Shown in pieces: positions 1-7,896 of a stretch of DNA of 64,000 nucleotides (position 1 is its first letter; every line of letters begins with the position of its first letter). The notes under the pieces were generated by a model. That model searched no databases. It saw only the letters and a list, made by a program, of their open reading frames with translations, and was not told where the DNA came from. Source of the stretch: Streptomyces spiroverticillatus (GTDB taxonomy: Bacteria; Actinomycetota; Actinomycetes; Streptomycetales; Streptomycetaceae); NCBI GenBank assembly GCA_014650415.1, contig BMUX01000005.1:186001-250000 (forward strand), in the 5' to 3' direction. The translations under genes were made by a program, and so were the position numbers.

Positions 1-228
1 AGCGTCGACAACCTGGAGGCCGTGCTCGCCGGGGCGGGCATGACCCTCGCCAACCTGGTCCGGCTCAACGTCTACACGACCGACATCGACGCACTCTTCC
101 CGCACTACGGCGCCCTGGCGGGACGGCTGGGCGCGGCGCGGGTCGCGCCGACGACCACGATGCTCGAAGTGCGGCGGCTGGCGATCCCCGGCCAGTTGGT
201 CGAGCTGGAGGGAACGGCCGTCGCGTAG
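1..228 (+). CDS. RidA/YjgF family protein, C-terminal part
   Basis: The gene enters from before the window; 75 C-terminal residues are visible. The segment NLVRLNVYTTDID followed by APTTTMLEVRRLAIPGQLVE matches the end of the RidA (YjgF/UK114) fold, including the arginine in the final strand (VRRLA) at the position that in active members contacts enamine/imine substrates. The family deaminates reactive 2-aminoacrylate-type intermediates in the cytosol, but many actinobacterial paralogues have no known substrate. It ends with TAG and is followed at once by a hairpin. Family call is firm; substrate unknown. Confidence 0.85.
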   Translation, partial: SVDNLEAVLAGAGMTLANLVRLNVYTTDIDALFPHYGALAGRLGAARVAPTTTMLEVRRLAIPGQLVELEGTAVA

Positions 229-256
229 GGCCTTTCGTCCCGTCACGAAGGGCCTT
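229..256 (+). terminator. Hairpin after the RidA gene
   Basis: GGCCTTTCGT at 229-238 pairs with ACGAAGGGCC at 245-254 (one G-U pair) across a six-base loop, directly after the stop codon. There is no long T tract, as is usual for Streptomyces terminators. Confidence 0.6.
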
Positions 257-377
257 CCGGCCCCGGGTTGTCTCCGAAAGTCCCGGATTTGTCCGCGCTC
301 CGTAACGGACGGATCCCTTTGCCGCTGTTCCTCGTCCTGCCATGTGATCGGGGAACAGCGCACCAAAGGGGCGGGAC

Positions 378-1166
378 ATGGGACGGCACGAGAGCACACG
401 GGGCTGGTACGGAAAGGTCGTCGGGGCGGCGCTCGGCGTGGCCCTGCTCGCGGGCGGCGCCTCGGTGTGGACGGCCCAGGCAGGCACCGAGGCGCAGGCC
501 GACACCGGGACACCGGCCGGGAACAAGGCACCGGCTGCGGCCCCCCGTACCCCCGTGAAGCCCGTCGACGCGAGCATCGCGCACGCGTCCGACGCCGGGG
601 CGCGCGGCCTCAACCTCACCATCGACGACGGCCCGGACCCCCGGTGGACCCCGCAGGTGCTGGAGCTGCTGCGCAAGCACAAGGTGAAGGCCACGTTCTG
701 CATGGTGGGGCCGCAGGCGCGGGCGTACCCGGACCTCGTGAAGAAGGTCGTCGCGGACGGGCACCGGCTGTGCGACCACTCGGTGTCCCACGACACCGCC
801 ATGGACAAGAAGTCCGAGGCCTACCAGAAGCAGCAGATCCTCGACGCGGAACGCATGATCACCGAGGCGTCCGGGGGCGTGCACCCGATGTACTACCGGG
901 CGCCGGGCGGCGCGTTCACTCCGTACAGCCGCAAGCTGGCGGCGGACCGGGGCATGCGGCCGCTGGGCTGGAACGTGGACAGCAAGGACTTCGAGCGTCC
1001 GGGCGCGAGCACGATGGTCAACACCGTCGAGCGCGAGCTGCGCAACGGCCCGACGATCCTCTTCCACGACGCGGGCGGCGACCGCGACCAGACCGTGGAG
1101 GCCCTGCGCCGCCTCCTGCCCCGACTCCTCTCGCAGGGCTACTCGTTCGGCTTCCCGATCCGATGA
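378..1166 (+). CDS. Secreted polysaccharide deacetylase (NodB domain)
   Basis: A 262-residue exported enzyme of carbohydrate esterase family 4, expected to remove acetyl groups from a cell-wall or environmental polysaccharide. A hydrophobic signal segment at about residues 12-35 precedes a Pro/Ala/Thr linker. NodB motifs follow in order: TIDDGP (81-86, catalytic and metal Asp), the metal-histidine motif DHSVSHDT, YYRAPGG, GWNVDSKDF and the terminal ILFHD. The ATG has AAAGGGG six bases upstream. It is monocistronic between the RidA hairpin and a GNAT gene. The fold call is strong; whether it acts on peptidoglycan, chitin or another polymer cannot be read from sequence. Confidence 0.9.
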   Translation: MGRHESTRGWYGKVVGAALGVALLAGGASVWTAQAGTEAQADTGTPAGNKAPAAAPRTPVKPVDASIAHASDAGARGLNLTIDDGPDPRWTPQVLELLRKHKVKATFCMVGPQARAYPDLVKKVVADGHRLCDHSVSHDTAMDKKSEAYQKQQILDAERMITEASGGVHPMYYRAPGGAFTPYSRKLAADRGMRPLGWNVDSKDFERPGASTMVNTVERELRNGPTILFHDAGGDRDQTVEALRRLLPRLLSQGYSFGFPIR

Positions 1167-1210
1167 GGCTTCGTACGGAGAGATTCGTACGGAGAGATAG
1201 GTTGCCCGGC

Positions 1211-1795
1211 ATGACCAACACCGCACCGGGCGACTGGCCCCCCGCCCCCATACGCACCGCCCGCCTGGTCCTCCGCGCGTCCGAGGCCCGGGACCGTCCC
1301 GCCTTCGTCGACCTGTTCTCCTCCCCCGAGGTGAATGCGTACGTCGGGGGCCCGCAGCCGCGCGAGAAGCTCGAGGAGACGATGCCCGAGGTGCCGGGGC
1401 AGCGCGCGGGGAGCTTCGTGGTGGAGTGCGACGGCGAGATGATCGGCCAGATCCTGCTCGGCTGCGAGCCGGGGCAGATCGAACGGGCCGCCGGGCGGGC
1501 CGAACTCGGCTATCTGTTCCTGCCGAAGGCGTGGGGACAGGGGTACGCCGCCGAGGCGTGCGGGGCGGCACTCGGCTGGTTCGACGCCACGCGTCCCGGC
1601 GAGCCGGTGGTTCTGGCCACGCAGAGCGCCAACGTCTCCTCGATGCGGCTCGCGAAGAAGCTGGGATTCACCGAGGTGGCGCGGTACGAGTCGTGGGGTG
1701 CCGAGCAGTGGTTCGGGGAGCGGACTCCCGTGTCATCAGGCCAAGTTCGGGCACGCCGTGGAGGTCTAACCCCACCGGGGTTAGCGTGGGGTTAG
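1211..1795 (+). CDS. GNAT acetyltransferase (RimJ/RimL-like)
   Basis: 194 residues. PIRTARLVLRASEARDRPAF opens a classic RimJ/RimL-type GNAT; the acetyl-CoA loop is LPKAWGQGYAAEA and the downstream segment SANVSSMRLAKKLGFTEVARYE is the usual fourth motif. It would transfer acetyl from acetyl-CoA to an unknown amine or protein N-terminus in the cytosol. The start is uncertain: ATG at 1211 is taken, but a TTG at 1202 sits closer to GGAGAGATAGG, which is itself part of a tandem TTCGTACGGAGAGA duplication. The stop codon lies inside the palindrome at 1761-1800, so the gene end and the next gene's operator overlap. Confidence 0.85.
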   Translation: MTNTAPGDWPPAPIRTARLVLRASEARDRPAFVDLFSSPEVNAYVGGPQPREKLEETMPEVPGQRAGSFVVECDGEMIGQILLGCEPGQIERAAGRAELGYLFLPKAWGQGYAAEACGAALGWFDATRPGEPVVLATQSANVSSMRLAKKLGFTEVARYESWGAEQWFGERTPVSSGQVRARRGGLTPPGLAWG

Positions 1796-1800
1796 ACCTC
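1761..1800. promoter_or_regulatory. Operator with nested palindromes before the Clp-N gene
   Basis: GAGGTCTAACCCCA (1761-1774) and TGGGGTTAGACCTC (1787-1800) are perfect 14-bp inverted repeats. Inside them TAACCCC (1767-1773) pairs with GGGGTTA (1777-1783). GGGGTTA thus occurs three times in mixed orientation, which suits cooperative binding by a ribbon-helix-helix protein. There is no T run, and the gene start is 39 bp downstream, so I favour an operator over a terminator. Confidence 0.65.
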
Positions 1801-1839
1801 GTCCCGATGGGGGCGGGGCCTCCCCACGGAGGTGTGTCC

Positions 1840-2592
1840 ATGCCGAAGATCAACGTCTATCTGCCCGACGACCTCGCGGAAGCCGTCAAGGAATCCGGCG
1901 TCCCCGTCTCCGCCGTCTGCCAGCGCGCTCTGGAGCACGCCGTGCGCAGGGTCATAGCCATCCGCGAGGCCGTCCTCGGCGACCTCGACGGCGAACCCAC
2001 CGGCGCCGTCGCCCATTTCACCCCGCGCACCCGCACCGTGCTGCGCCTGGCCGCCGAGCGTGCGCGGGACACCGGCGCGCCCCGGATGCGCACCGAGCAC
2101 CTGCTGCGCGCACTGCTGGACGAGAACACCAACCTCGCCCTGCACGTCCTGCGCGCCATGGAGATCGACCCGGCGCAGGTCCGCCGCGACCTGGACCTGA
2201 GCATTCCGGCGGACGCACGCCCCGAGCCGGACAACGACCCCCGCCGCTACGACCCGAACGCCGCCAACGCCCTCGAACTCACCGTCACCGAGGCCACCTC
2301 GCTCGGCCACAACTACGTGGGCTGCGAGCACCTGCTGCTCGGCCTGGTCACCGAGCCGGACGGGGTAGCGGGCCAGGTGCTGCGCGGCCTGGGCGCCGAA
2401 CCCAAGCTGGTGCGGCGTGCGGTGGTGGCCGCGCTGGCCGGGTACGTACACCTGCGGGCGCAGAGCGGGCCGCCGGCCGCGTCGAGCGACGTGGAACAGG
2501 CGCTCACCTCGGCGCTCCGCCAGGAGCTCGGGCCGCTGAACGACCGCATCGCGCGGCTGGAGGAACATCTCGGTCTCGCCGCGCAGGAGTGA
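1840..2592 (+). CDS. RHH-like N-terminus fused to Clp-N repeat domain
   Basis: 250 residues, without any AAA+ ATPase module. Residues 1-40 (MPKINVYLPDDLAEAVKES, then VSAVCQRALEHAV) read as a ribbon-helix-helix DNA-binding segment: a short strand with alternating hydrophobics followed by two helices. Residues about 60-220 contain two Clp N-terminal repeats: RMRTEHLLRALLDENTNLA and NYVGCEHLLLGLVTEPDGV. The last 30 residues are a likely coiled coil (ELGPLNDRIARLEEHLG). Clp-N domains bind adaptors or substrates in ClpA/C, so a repressor that senses a ligand, protein or damaged substrate is plausible, but that is inference. SD GGAGG lies upstream of the ATG. A perfect palindrome lies 39 bp upstream. 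Confidence 0.8.
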   Translation: MPKINVYLPDDLAEAVKESGVPVSAVCQRALEHAVRRVIAIREAVLGDLDGEPTGAVAHFTPRTRTVLRLAAERARDTGAPRMRTEHLLRALLDENTNLALHVLRAMEIDPAQVRRDLDLSIPADARPEPDNDPRRYDPNAANALELTVTEATSLGHNYVGCEHLLLGLVTEPDGVAGQVLRGLGAEPKLVRRAVVAALAGYVHLRAQSGPPAASSDVEQALTSALRQELGPLNDRIARLEEHLGLAAQE

Positions 2593-2638
2593 CCGCCGGG
2601 GCGGGAACTTCCATACGGACGACCGCCGTTGACCCCGT

Positions 2639-2953
2639 ATGACGAACACGGCATGGCAGGTGATCGGTCTCGCCGTCCTCGCCGGAGCGATCTTCCTCGC
2701 GGACCGCGTCCTGCTCTGGATGGAGAGCCGGGGCTGGATCTACTGGCGCCGGCGCAAGGGCCTGACGGCCATGGGCGCCGACCTGATGCAGGACCTCTCC
2801 CCCGCCGCGCAGGCGCAGCGGCGGGCGCTGGAGCAGGAGCGGGTGCGCAAGAACGTCCGGCCGGCGGAGGAGCCGCCGTTCCAGGTGGACCTGGACGCGA
2901 AGGTGGTCCGCATCCGCACCACCACCGGTGAGCGCGACCGCCCCCGGCCCTGA
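2639..2953 (+). CDS. Small membrane-anchored protein of unknown function
   Basis: 104 residues. One N-terminal transmembrane helix (about residues 6-27, WQVIGLAVLAGAIFLADRVL) is followed by a Trp/Arg-rich juxtamembrane stretch (GWIYWRRRKG) and a charged cytosolic tail that is probably helical. The composition and third-position GC match a real gene. The start at 2639 overlaps no upstream gene and lacks a strong ribosome-binding site. I do not recognise a family; similar one-helix proteins are common and uncharacterised in Streptomyces. The gene 46 bp upstream (Clp-N fusion) runs in the same direction, so co-transcription is possible. Confidence 0.65.
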   Translation: MTNTAWQVIGLAVLAGAIFLADRVLLWMESRGWIYWRRRKGLTAMGADLMQDLSPAAQAQRRALEQERVRKNVRPAEEPPFQVDLDAKVVRIRTTTGERDRPRP

Positions 2954-2990
2954 GCCCCGCTCAGACCTGGTCGGAGCTGGTCGGAGCTGG

Positions 2991-4103
2991 TCAGGGCTGC
3001 GCGAAGCGGACCCGGTCGCTCTCCCCGTCCGACAGGAAGGCGGCCAGCCGCTGCCCCTCCTCGGTCAGCGCGGTGCGGTCGGTGCGGGAGAGCGGGCCGA
3101 GCGGCGTGACCGTCACCGTGCCGTCGGCGTCCGAGGTCCAGGTCGCGGCGACCCGGCCGTCGACCAGGGCGACGCGGGTACCGGCCACGGAGAGCCCCCG
3201 GTGGGCGTCGTCGATGATCCGGCTGCGGTCGTGGAAGCCGAGGATCGCGTTGTCGAACGCGGGCAGGAACCGCACGGGGGCGGGGGTGTCCGGGTCGGGG
3301 CGCGCGGCGTCGGGCAGATCGAGCAGCTCACGGCCGCGCTCATCACGGAAGCTGACCAGCTCTCCGCGTACGGCGGCCACCGCGGCCGGCAGCCCCGCGA
3401 GGCCGCACCAGGCGCGCAGGTCGGCGGAGGCCGCCGGACCGTACGCGGCGAGGTAGCGACGTACGAGCGTCTGCCCGACCGGATCGTCGGGAGCCTCTGC
3501 GGCATCGGGCAGCGGATCGGGGTCCCGCCCCAGCCAGCTCGCCAACGTCAGATTCCGCACGCCCGCCTTCTGGCGCCACAGGCCGCGCGGGGGCAGTTGG
3601 GCCATGGGGACGAGGGCGGCCACGACCAGCTCGCCCAGGGGCCGCGGCCCGGGCTCGGGCCAACGGTCGGCGAGGGCGCGGGTGATCTCGGCCACGGTGC
3701 GTGGCCGACCGTCGGCCATGACCTCGTGCCCGGCCGCGGCGAGCGCTTCGAGATCGATCCCGGCGAGTTCGCGCCGGTAGACCGCGAGGACCTTCTGCTG
3801 GAGCATCGCGGTGTGCCGGGACCGCCAGGCGAGGGCGTCGTCGGCGGCCACGAGGTGGACGGTACGGCGCATGAGATGCGTCCGCACCACCTGACGCCCC
3901 GTCAAAAGCTCGTCCAGCCTTCCCGCTTGAAACCCCCTCAGCCTGCTCCACAGCCCGATGAAGGGCTCTTGCGGCTCCTGCGCCTGCACACCGCCGAGGT
4001 GGGTGACCGCATCCAGGGGCGGAAGGTCGGAGCGATCGAGGAGGAGCTGGCGGGCGAGGGTGGCGCGGTTGAGCGCACGGGCGTCGAGGACGGTGGCGGT
4101 CAT
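2991..4103 (-). CDS. Winged-helix DNA-binding domain protein (HTH_42 family)
   Basis: 370 residues. The start (MTATVLDARALNRATLARQLLL) and the conserved signatures VTHLGGVQAQEPQEPFIGLWSRL, RTHLMRRTVHLV and RFLPAFDNAILGFHDRSRI are diagnostic of the winged-helix family typified by uncharacterised actinobacterial proteins and by the AlkX-type interstrand-crosslink DNA glycosylases. Members of that wider family unhook DNA crosslinks (AlkX) or protect producers from alkylating antibiotics (AlkZ), so a DNA-repair role is possible. I cannot assign it to the glycosylase subgroup by eye. The gene stands alone, and its stop is convergent with the small membrane-protein gene. Confidence 0.8.
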   Translation of the reverse strand: MTATVLDARALNRATLARQLLLDRSDLPPLDAVTHLGGVQAQEPQEPFIGLWSRLRGFQAGRLDELLTGRQVVRTHLMRRTVHLVAADDALAWRSRHTAMLQQKVLAVYRRELAGIDLEALAAAGHEVMADGRPRTVAEITRALADRWPEPGPRPLGELVVAALVPMAQLPPRGLWRQKAGVRNLTLASWLGRDPDPLPDAAEAPDDPVGQTLVRRYLAAYGPAASADLRAWCGLAGLPAAVAAVRGELVSFRDERGRELLDLPDAARPDPDTPAPVRFLPAFDNAILGFHDRSRIIDDAHRGLSVAGTRVALVDGRVAATWTSDADGTVTVTPLGPLSRTDRTALTEEGQRLAAFLSDGESDRVRFAQP

Positions 4104-4295
4104 CGGAGTTGTTCCGTTCCGGACGACGGGACGCGGCTGGTTCCGCGCAGGATATCCGGGCGGGGCGCCGAATAGCGGTTAGCGGGGGTCGGGGCGGCCG
4201 GGCTCCTGGCGAGCCGGCTCCAGGGGTCTTGCGGGCGGGCCGCCGCAGCACGGCATGCCATGGTCAAGGCCCTCTGGGCCTGAGGTACCGCCCCC

Positions 4296-5327
4296 TCAGC
4301 CCTCCAGCTCGACCGTCACGTACGGAACCAGTGCCCGCAGGAAGTCCGGTGCGTCGAAGATCGTGCCCGCCGATGCCACCCCCGTCGTACGGATCCGTCC
4401 GGAGAGCACCCGTTCCACCGCCTCGACCACGAGCGGTGCGGTGACCGCGTAGATGTCGCGGCCGTGGGCGGAGGCGCGGCGTTCGACGCCGCCCGCGCGG
4501 ACTCGGACGTCGACGACGAAGGTCTGGTCGGAGCGGCCGAGTTCGTCCACCGGTGCGGGGGCCGGGGTGTCCTCGCCCGCCAGGTCGCCCGCCGCCTCCA
4601 GCGACATGTGCGTACGCACCTCGGGCACCGCGAAGTGGCTGGGGACCGTGACGACGTCGGCCATGGTGAAGTCCGCGACCACCGTGCGCCGGCCGAGCGG
4701 TGCCGGGAAGTCCCATTCGCGGCGGACGACCGGGTCCTCGTGGTAGTCCAGGGCCCCGCCGGTGAACCGCACCCGTCGCCCCGCCCGCCGCTCGTGCGAG
4801 ACGGCACCGGCCTCGCGCGTGCCCGGTGTCGGGTGCCAGCTGCTCAGGCCGTACGCGACCTCGACCTCGTCCGCCTTCTCCCACTCCTCCATCGCCGCCG
4901 TCACCAGCAGGTCGCCCAGCCCGCCGTAGAACGCCATCGCCGGGACGACCGGCACGCCCGCCGCCCGGGCCGCCTCCGTACGGTCGGCGAACATCGCGGC
5001 GTTGGCCTCGATCTCGGCCGCGACGTCGACGTACGGAATGCCCGCCCGCAGGGCTGCGGCGACGACCGGTCCTGCCGTCACGGCGAAGGGCCCGGCGCAG
5101 TTGACGACGGCTGCCGCTCCGGCGAGGGCGCGGTCGAGCGCGTCGGGGTCGTCGACGGCTGCCGGGCGTACGAGCAGCGCCCCGTCCTCGGCGCCCATCG
5201 CCTCCAGCGCGGGCGCGTTCCGCCCCGAGACGATGGTGGCGATGCCGCGTCTGCGCAGCTCGGCGACGACAAAACGGCCGGTGTGTCCGGTGGCCCCGTA
5301 GACCACAACTGCCCCATTGGTACTCAC
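4296..5327 (-). CDS. Saccharopine dehydrogenase-like NAD(P)-binding protein
   Basis: 343 residues. An N-terminal Rossmann motif (VVVYGATGHTGRFVVAELRRRG) and VVNCAGPF followed by YVDVAAEIE match the saccharopine-dehydrogenase/trans-acting enoyl-reductase-like family. The substrate is unknown. Start: GTG at 5327 is chosen because AGAGG lies seven bases upstream; the upstream in-frame ATG at 5351 has no ribosome-binding site. The gene is divergent from the GlxA-type regulator at 5431 across about 100 bp, which is the usual arrangement for a regulator and its target. Convergent stems around 4268-4298 overlap the stop and may terminate transcription. Confidence 0.8.
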   Translation of the reverse strand: MSTNGAVVVYGATGHTGRFVVAELRRRGIATIVSGRNAPALEAMGAEDGALLVRPAAVDDPDALDRALAGAAAVVNCAGPFAVTAGPVVAAALRAGIPYVDVAAEIEANAAMFADRTEAARAAGVPVVPAMAFYGGLGDLLVTAAMEEWEKADEVEVAYGLSSWHPTPGTREAGAVSHERRAGRRVRFTGGALDYHEDPVVRREWDFPAPLGRRTVVADFTMADVVTVPSHFAVPEVRTHMSLEAAGDLAGEDTPAPAPVDELGRSDQTFVVDVRVRAGGVERRASAHGRDIYAVTAPLVVEAVERVLSGRIRTTGVASAGTIFDAPDFLRALVPYVTVELEG

Positions 5328-5430
5328 GATTGAGCCTCTTCTCTCCGTCATTCGCTGGTGAGTCGAGTCTGCGCGGACAACCGGCCTCCGCGTGAGCGGC
5401 CGAAACGACCTCGTGCGTACACTTTCGGAC

Positions 5431-6390
5431 ATGCCCTCTGTCGCGCTGCTCGCCGCCGGACGTCCGCTGCACTTCGAGCTGGGGGTGGCGTACGAGATCT
5501 TCGGCAATCCGCCGGTGGAGCGGCGCGGTCCCGGCCAGTGGTACGACGTGACTCTCCTCGGGGACACGGCAGTTCGGGTCGGGCCGTTCCTGGTGGAGCC
5601 CGAGCGGGGGCTCGCGCACGCGGCCGGGGCGGACCTGGTGGTCGTGCCCGCGTGCGCCGATGTCGACGAGCCGCCGCCGGTGGAGCTGGTCGAGGCGGTT
5701 CGGGCCGCGTACGAGGCGGGGGCGCGGGTCGCGTCGCTGTGCACCGGTGCGTTCGTGCTGGGGGCGGCGGGGCTGCTGGACGGGCGGCGGGCCACCACGC
5801 ACTGGGCGCACGCCGAGGAGCTGGCGGCGCGCCACCCGCTGGCGGAGGTCGACGCCGACGTGCTCTACACGGACAACGGCCGCATCCTCACCGCCGCCGG
5901 GAAGGCCGCAGCCGTGGACCTCTGCCTGCACATCGTCCACCGGGACCACGGGGCCGCCGTCGCCAACTCCGTCGCCCGGCGGCTGGTCATGCCGCCGCAC
6001 CGGCCGGGCGGGCAGGCGCAGTTCGTGTCGACGCCGGTGCAGGTGACGGGCGAGGGCGACGCGCCGCTGGCCGACCTGCTGGCGTGGGCCGGTCAGCGCC
6101 TGGACCAGCCGCTGACCGTCGTCGACCTGGCCCGCCGGGCGAACACCAGCACCCGCCACCTGGGCCGCCGCTTCCGCGCGGTGACCGGGCAGACGCCGTT
6201 GCAGTGGCTGCTGGCCCAACGGGTGCGCCGGGCGCAGGAGTTGCTGGAGTCGACGGACGAGAGCATCGAGTCGGTGGCGCGGGCGACGGGCATGGGTACG
6301 GCGACGACGCTGCGGCGGCAGTTCAAGCGGGTGGCGGGGGTCCCGCCGGACAGCTACCGGCGGGCGTTCCGGGGGACAATCCACGCATGA
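5431..6390 (+). CDS. GlxA-family AraC-type transcriptional regulator
   Basis: 319 residues. An N-terminal DJ-1/PfpI-like domain (VALLAAGRPLHFELGVAYEIF, with the nucleophile-elbow-like Cys in ASLCTGAFVLGAAGLLDG) precedes a C-terminal AraC double helix-turn-helix (about residues 215-315: LTVVDLARRANTSTRHLGRR and SIESVARATGMGTATTLRRQ). Proteins of this type sense a small molecule and activate adjacent catabolic or detoxification genes. TACACT seven bases before the ATG suggests a leaderless transcript. It overlaps the next gene by ATGA and is divergent from the saccharopine-dehydrogenase-like gene, its most likely target. Confidence 0.88.
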   Translation: MPSVALLAAGRPLHFELGVAYEIFGNPPVERRGPGQWYDVTLLGDTAVRVGPFLVEPERGLAHAAGADLVVVPACADVDEPPPVELVEAVRAAYEAGARVASLCTGAFVLGAAGLLDGRRATTHWAHAEELAARHPLAEVDADVLYTDNGRILTAAGKAAAVDLCLHIVHRDHGAAVANSVARRLVMPPHRPGGQAQFVSTPVQVTGEGDAPLADLLAWAGQRLDQPLTVVDLARRANTSTRHLGRRFRAVTGQTPLQWLLAQRVRRAQELLESTDESIESVARATGMGTATTLRRQFKRVAGVPPDSYRRAFRGTIHA

Positions 6391-6863
6391 AGCCACTGCA
6401 CGGAGAAATGGTCGAACTGCGCCCGGTGACCCCCGGGGACGTCGAGATCCTCGAACGCATCGTCAGGGAACCGGAAGTCGCCGCCTGGTGGTCGCCGCCG
6501 GACGACTACACCGGCATGCTCTCCGTGGTCCACGACGGCGAGGTGGTCGGGGCGGTCCAGTACGACGAGGAGACCGACCCCGAGTTCCGGCACGCGGGCA
6601 TCGACGTCTTCCTCTCCGCCCGGCACCACGGAAAGGGCCTCGGCTCCGACACCGTACGCACCCTCGCCCGCTGGCTGATCGACGAACGCGGCCACCACCG
6701 GCTGACCATCGACCCCGCCGCGGCCAACGAGGCGGCGATCCGCTGCTACGGCAAGGTCGGCTTCCGCCCCGTCGGCATCATGCGCGCCTACTCCCTCGAC
6801 CACAACACCGGCACCTGGCAGGACGGCCTCCTGATGGACCTGCTCGCCGCCGAACTGGCCTAA
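6387..6863 (+). CDS. GNAT acetyltransferase, AAC(6')-like
   Basis: 158 residues. PEVAAWWSPPDD near the N-terminus, the acetyl-CoA loop LSARHHGKGLGSDTVRTLARW and PAAANEAAIRCYGKVGFRPVG resemble the AAC(6')-Ib/Iaa-type aminoglycoside 6'-N-acetyltransferase branch of GNATs. Resistance is possible, but the family also contains many proteins with unrelated substrates, so I do not name it as a resistance gene. Its ATG overlaps the stop of the GlxA-type regulator (ATGA), so the two are translationally coupled. The ribosome-binding site lies within the upstream gene. Confidence 0.82.
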   Translation: MKPLHGEMVELRPVTPGDVEILERIVREPEVAAWWSPPDDYTGMLSVVHDGEVVGAVQYDEETDPEFRHAGIDVFLSARHHGKGLGSDTVRTLARWLIDERGHHRLTIDPAAANEAAIRCYGKVGFRPVGIMRAYSLDHNTGTWQDGLLMDLLAAELA

Positions 6864-7378
6864 CCGGTGGGGACGTCGAGGACGCATACCGGCACAGGAA
6901 CGACGAGGGCCTCGGTCACGACTGCCGCAAGCCCGGCCGGTACGGAACCGCCGCACAGACCATCGACGTAGGCGACGGCCTCGGCGGGGGTGAGCGCCGG
7001 GACCCTCTGCCGCAGCAAGCGCATGGCGACGATGCGACCGCGAGCCGGTGGCGTCCGGTGCAGCTCCGTGTGCAGGTCGTCGACGGCCGTGCGGAGCGTC
7101 ATGCCCCGGATGCGGGTCCGGTAGTCCGTCTCCCACTCTCCGGTGCGCGCCGACAGCACCCCGACCATGTGCAGCCCGGCGTCCACACGATCGACGAGAT
7201 ACGGACCGTTGCCCACCAGTGCGGTGGAGGTGTTGCCCGTCCGTACGTACTCCACGGACTGGTAGGAGACGATCCACACCAGCTCGTGCTCCCGGACCCC
7301 GGTCACCACCAGTTGCCCCGGCTCCTCACGCTCCAGTTGCGCCTCGACCAGTCGGCGGGCTTCTTCACGGTCGACCAT
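6860..7378 (-). CDS. YrhB/Imm35-like protein, possible antidote of the neighbouring gene
   Basis: 172 residues. Residues 1-95 follow the YrhB/Imm35 pattern: an N-terminal helix (EEARRLVEAQLERE), then strands ending in the signature GNGPYLVDRVDAGLHMVGV. Imm35 proteins are predicted immunity factors in polymorphic-toxin loci. The C-terminal half (PALTPAEAVAYVDGLCGGSV and onwards) is unassigned. The start at 7378 lies 14 bases after the stop of the RelE-like gene, so the two form an operon with the presumed toxin gene first. Its stop overlaps the 3' end of the convergent GNAT gene by four bases. Fold resemblance is moderate; pairing with the upstream product is inference. Confidence 0.6.
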   Translation of the reverse strand: MVDREEARRLVEAQLEREEPGQLVVTGVREHELVWIVSYQSVEYVRTGNTSTALVGNGPYLVDRVDAGLHMVGVLSARTGEWETDYRTRIRGMTLRTAVDDLHTELHRTPPARGRIVAMRLLRQRVPALTPAEAVAYVDGLCGGSVPAGLAAVVTEALVVPVPVCVLDVPTG

Positions 7379-7392
7379 GCGGGCAGCATCGC

Positions 7393-7671
7393 CTACCGGC
7401 TCGGGAACGACCAGCCGTTTTCGCCCGTGACGATCGCGAAGATCCACAGGTGCGGTTCCGCGCCCGCCAGGACCGCGTAGTGGAGGATCGCCGCCGACGT
7501 CGTGATCACCCGTACCGTCTCGTCCATCTCGTACTTGTCGGCCTGCGGCCACGACCAGGGATCGCCGCAGGCCCGCAGCACGGCGGCATAGATCTCCTCC
7601 TTGGCCGGGGTCGGCAGATCCCTGACCGCCCGCCCGACGTGCGCGGCGAACCGCGCGGGAATCGCGCTCAC
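7393..7671 (-). CDS. Small RelE/ParE-like protein
   Basis: 92 residues from the GTG at 7671, which has GCGAGGG about nine bases upstream; an ATG at 7710 would add 13 residues. Two helices (PARFAAHVGRAVRDLPTPAK and EEIYAAVLRACGD) followed by strands (TVRVITTSAAILHYAVLAG, PHLWIFAIVTG) copy the order of the compact RelE/ParE mRNA-interferase/gyrase-toxin fold. No standard antitoxin gene is adjacent; the next gene encodes an Imm35/YrhB-like protein. The fold call is by secondary-structure pattern only, and catalytic residues cannot be confirmed. It could instead be a non-toxic relative. Confidence 0.55.
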   Translation of the reverse strand: MSAIPARFAAHVGRAVRDLPTPAKEEIYAAVLRACGDPWSWPQADKYEMDETVRVITTSAAILHYAVLAGAEPHLWIFAIVTGENGWSFPSR

Positions 7672-7850
7672 GTGCCGAAGCCCTCGCCCATCAAGTCCGT
7701 GTACGTGCATAGGTGTTCACCGCGTCGCCGCCCCCATGCTCCCGGAGGAGCGCCACGGATGTCCCCCGCCACCGTACGCGCGCTCGACCGCACCCCGGCC
7801 GGGAATGGGCGGAATCACCCCACCCTGACCGCAGGTTGACGTTCGGCGTC

Positions 7851-7880
7851 GGTCGAGCCCCACCGGGACGGGGCTCGACC
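7851..7880 (-). terminator. Strong hairpin downstream of the SGNH esterase gene
   Basis: GGTCGAGCCCC (7851-7861) and GGGGCTCGACC (7870-7880) form a perfect 11-bp stem with an eight-base loop, 16 bp past the esterase stop. The rest of the gap up to 7671 shows nothing else that I can interpret. Confidence 0.8.
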
Positions 7881-7896
7881 GGGGCCGGGGCCGGGA

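Noticed and set aside
1761..1800. The palindrome read as a rho-independent terminator of the GNAT gene
   Set aside because: It overlaps the stop codon, has no T tract, and contains several ordered half-sites just upstream of a DNA-binding-type gene, so an operator fits better.
6387..6863. Naming this GNAT an aminoglycoside-resistance gene
   Set aside because: Only general AAC(6')-like features are visible; the family is too broad for a resistance call.
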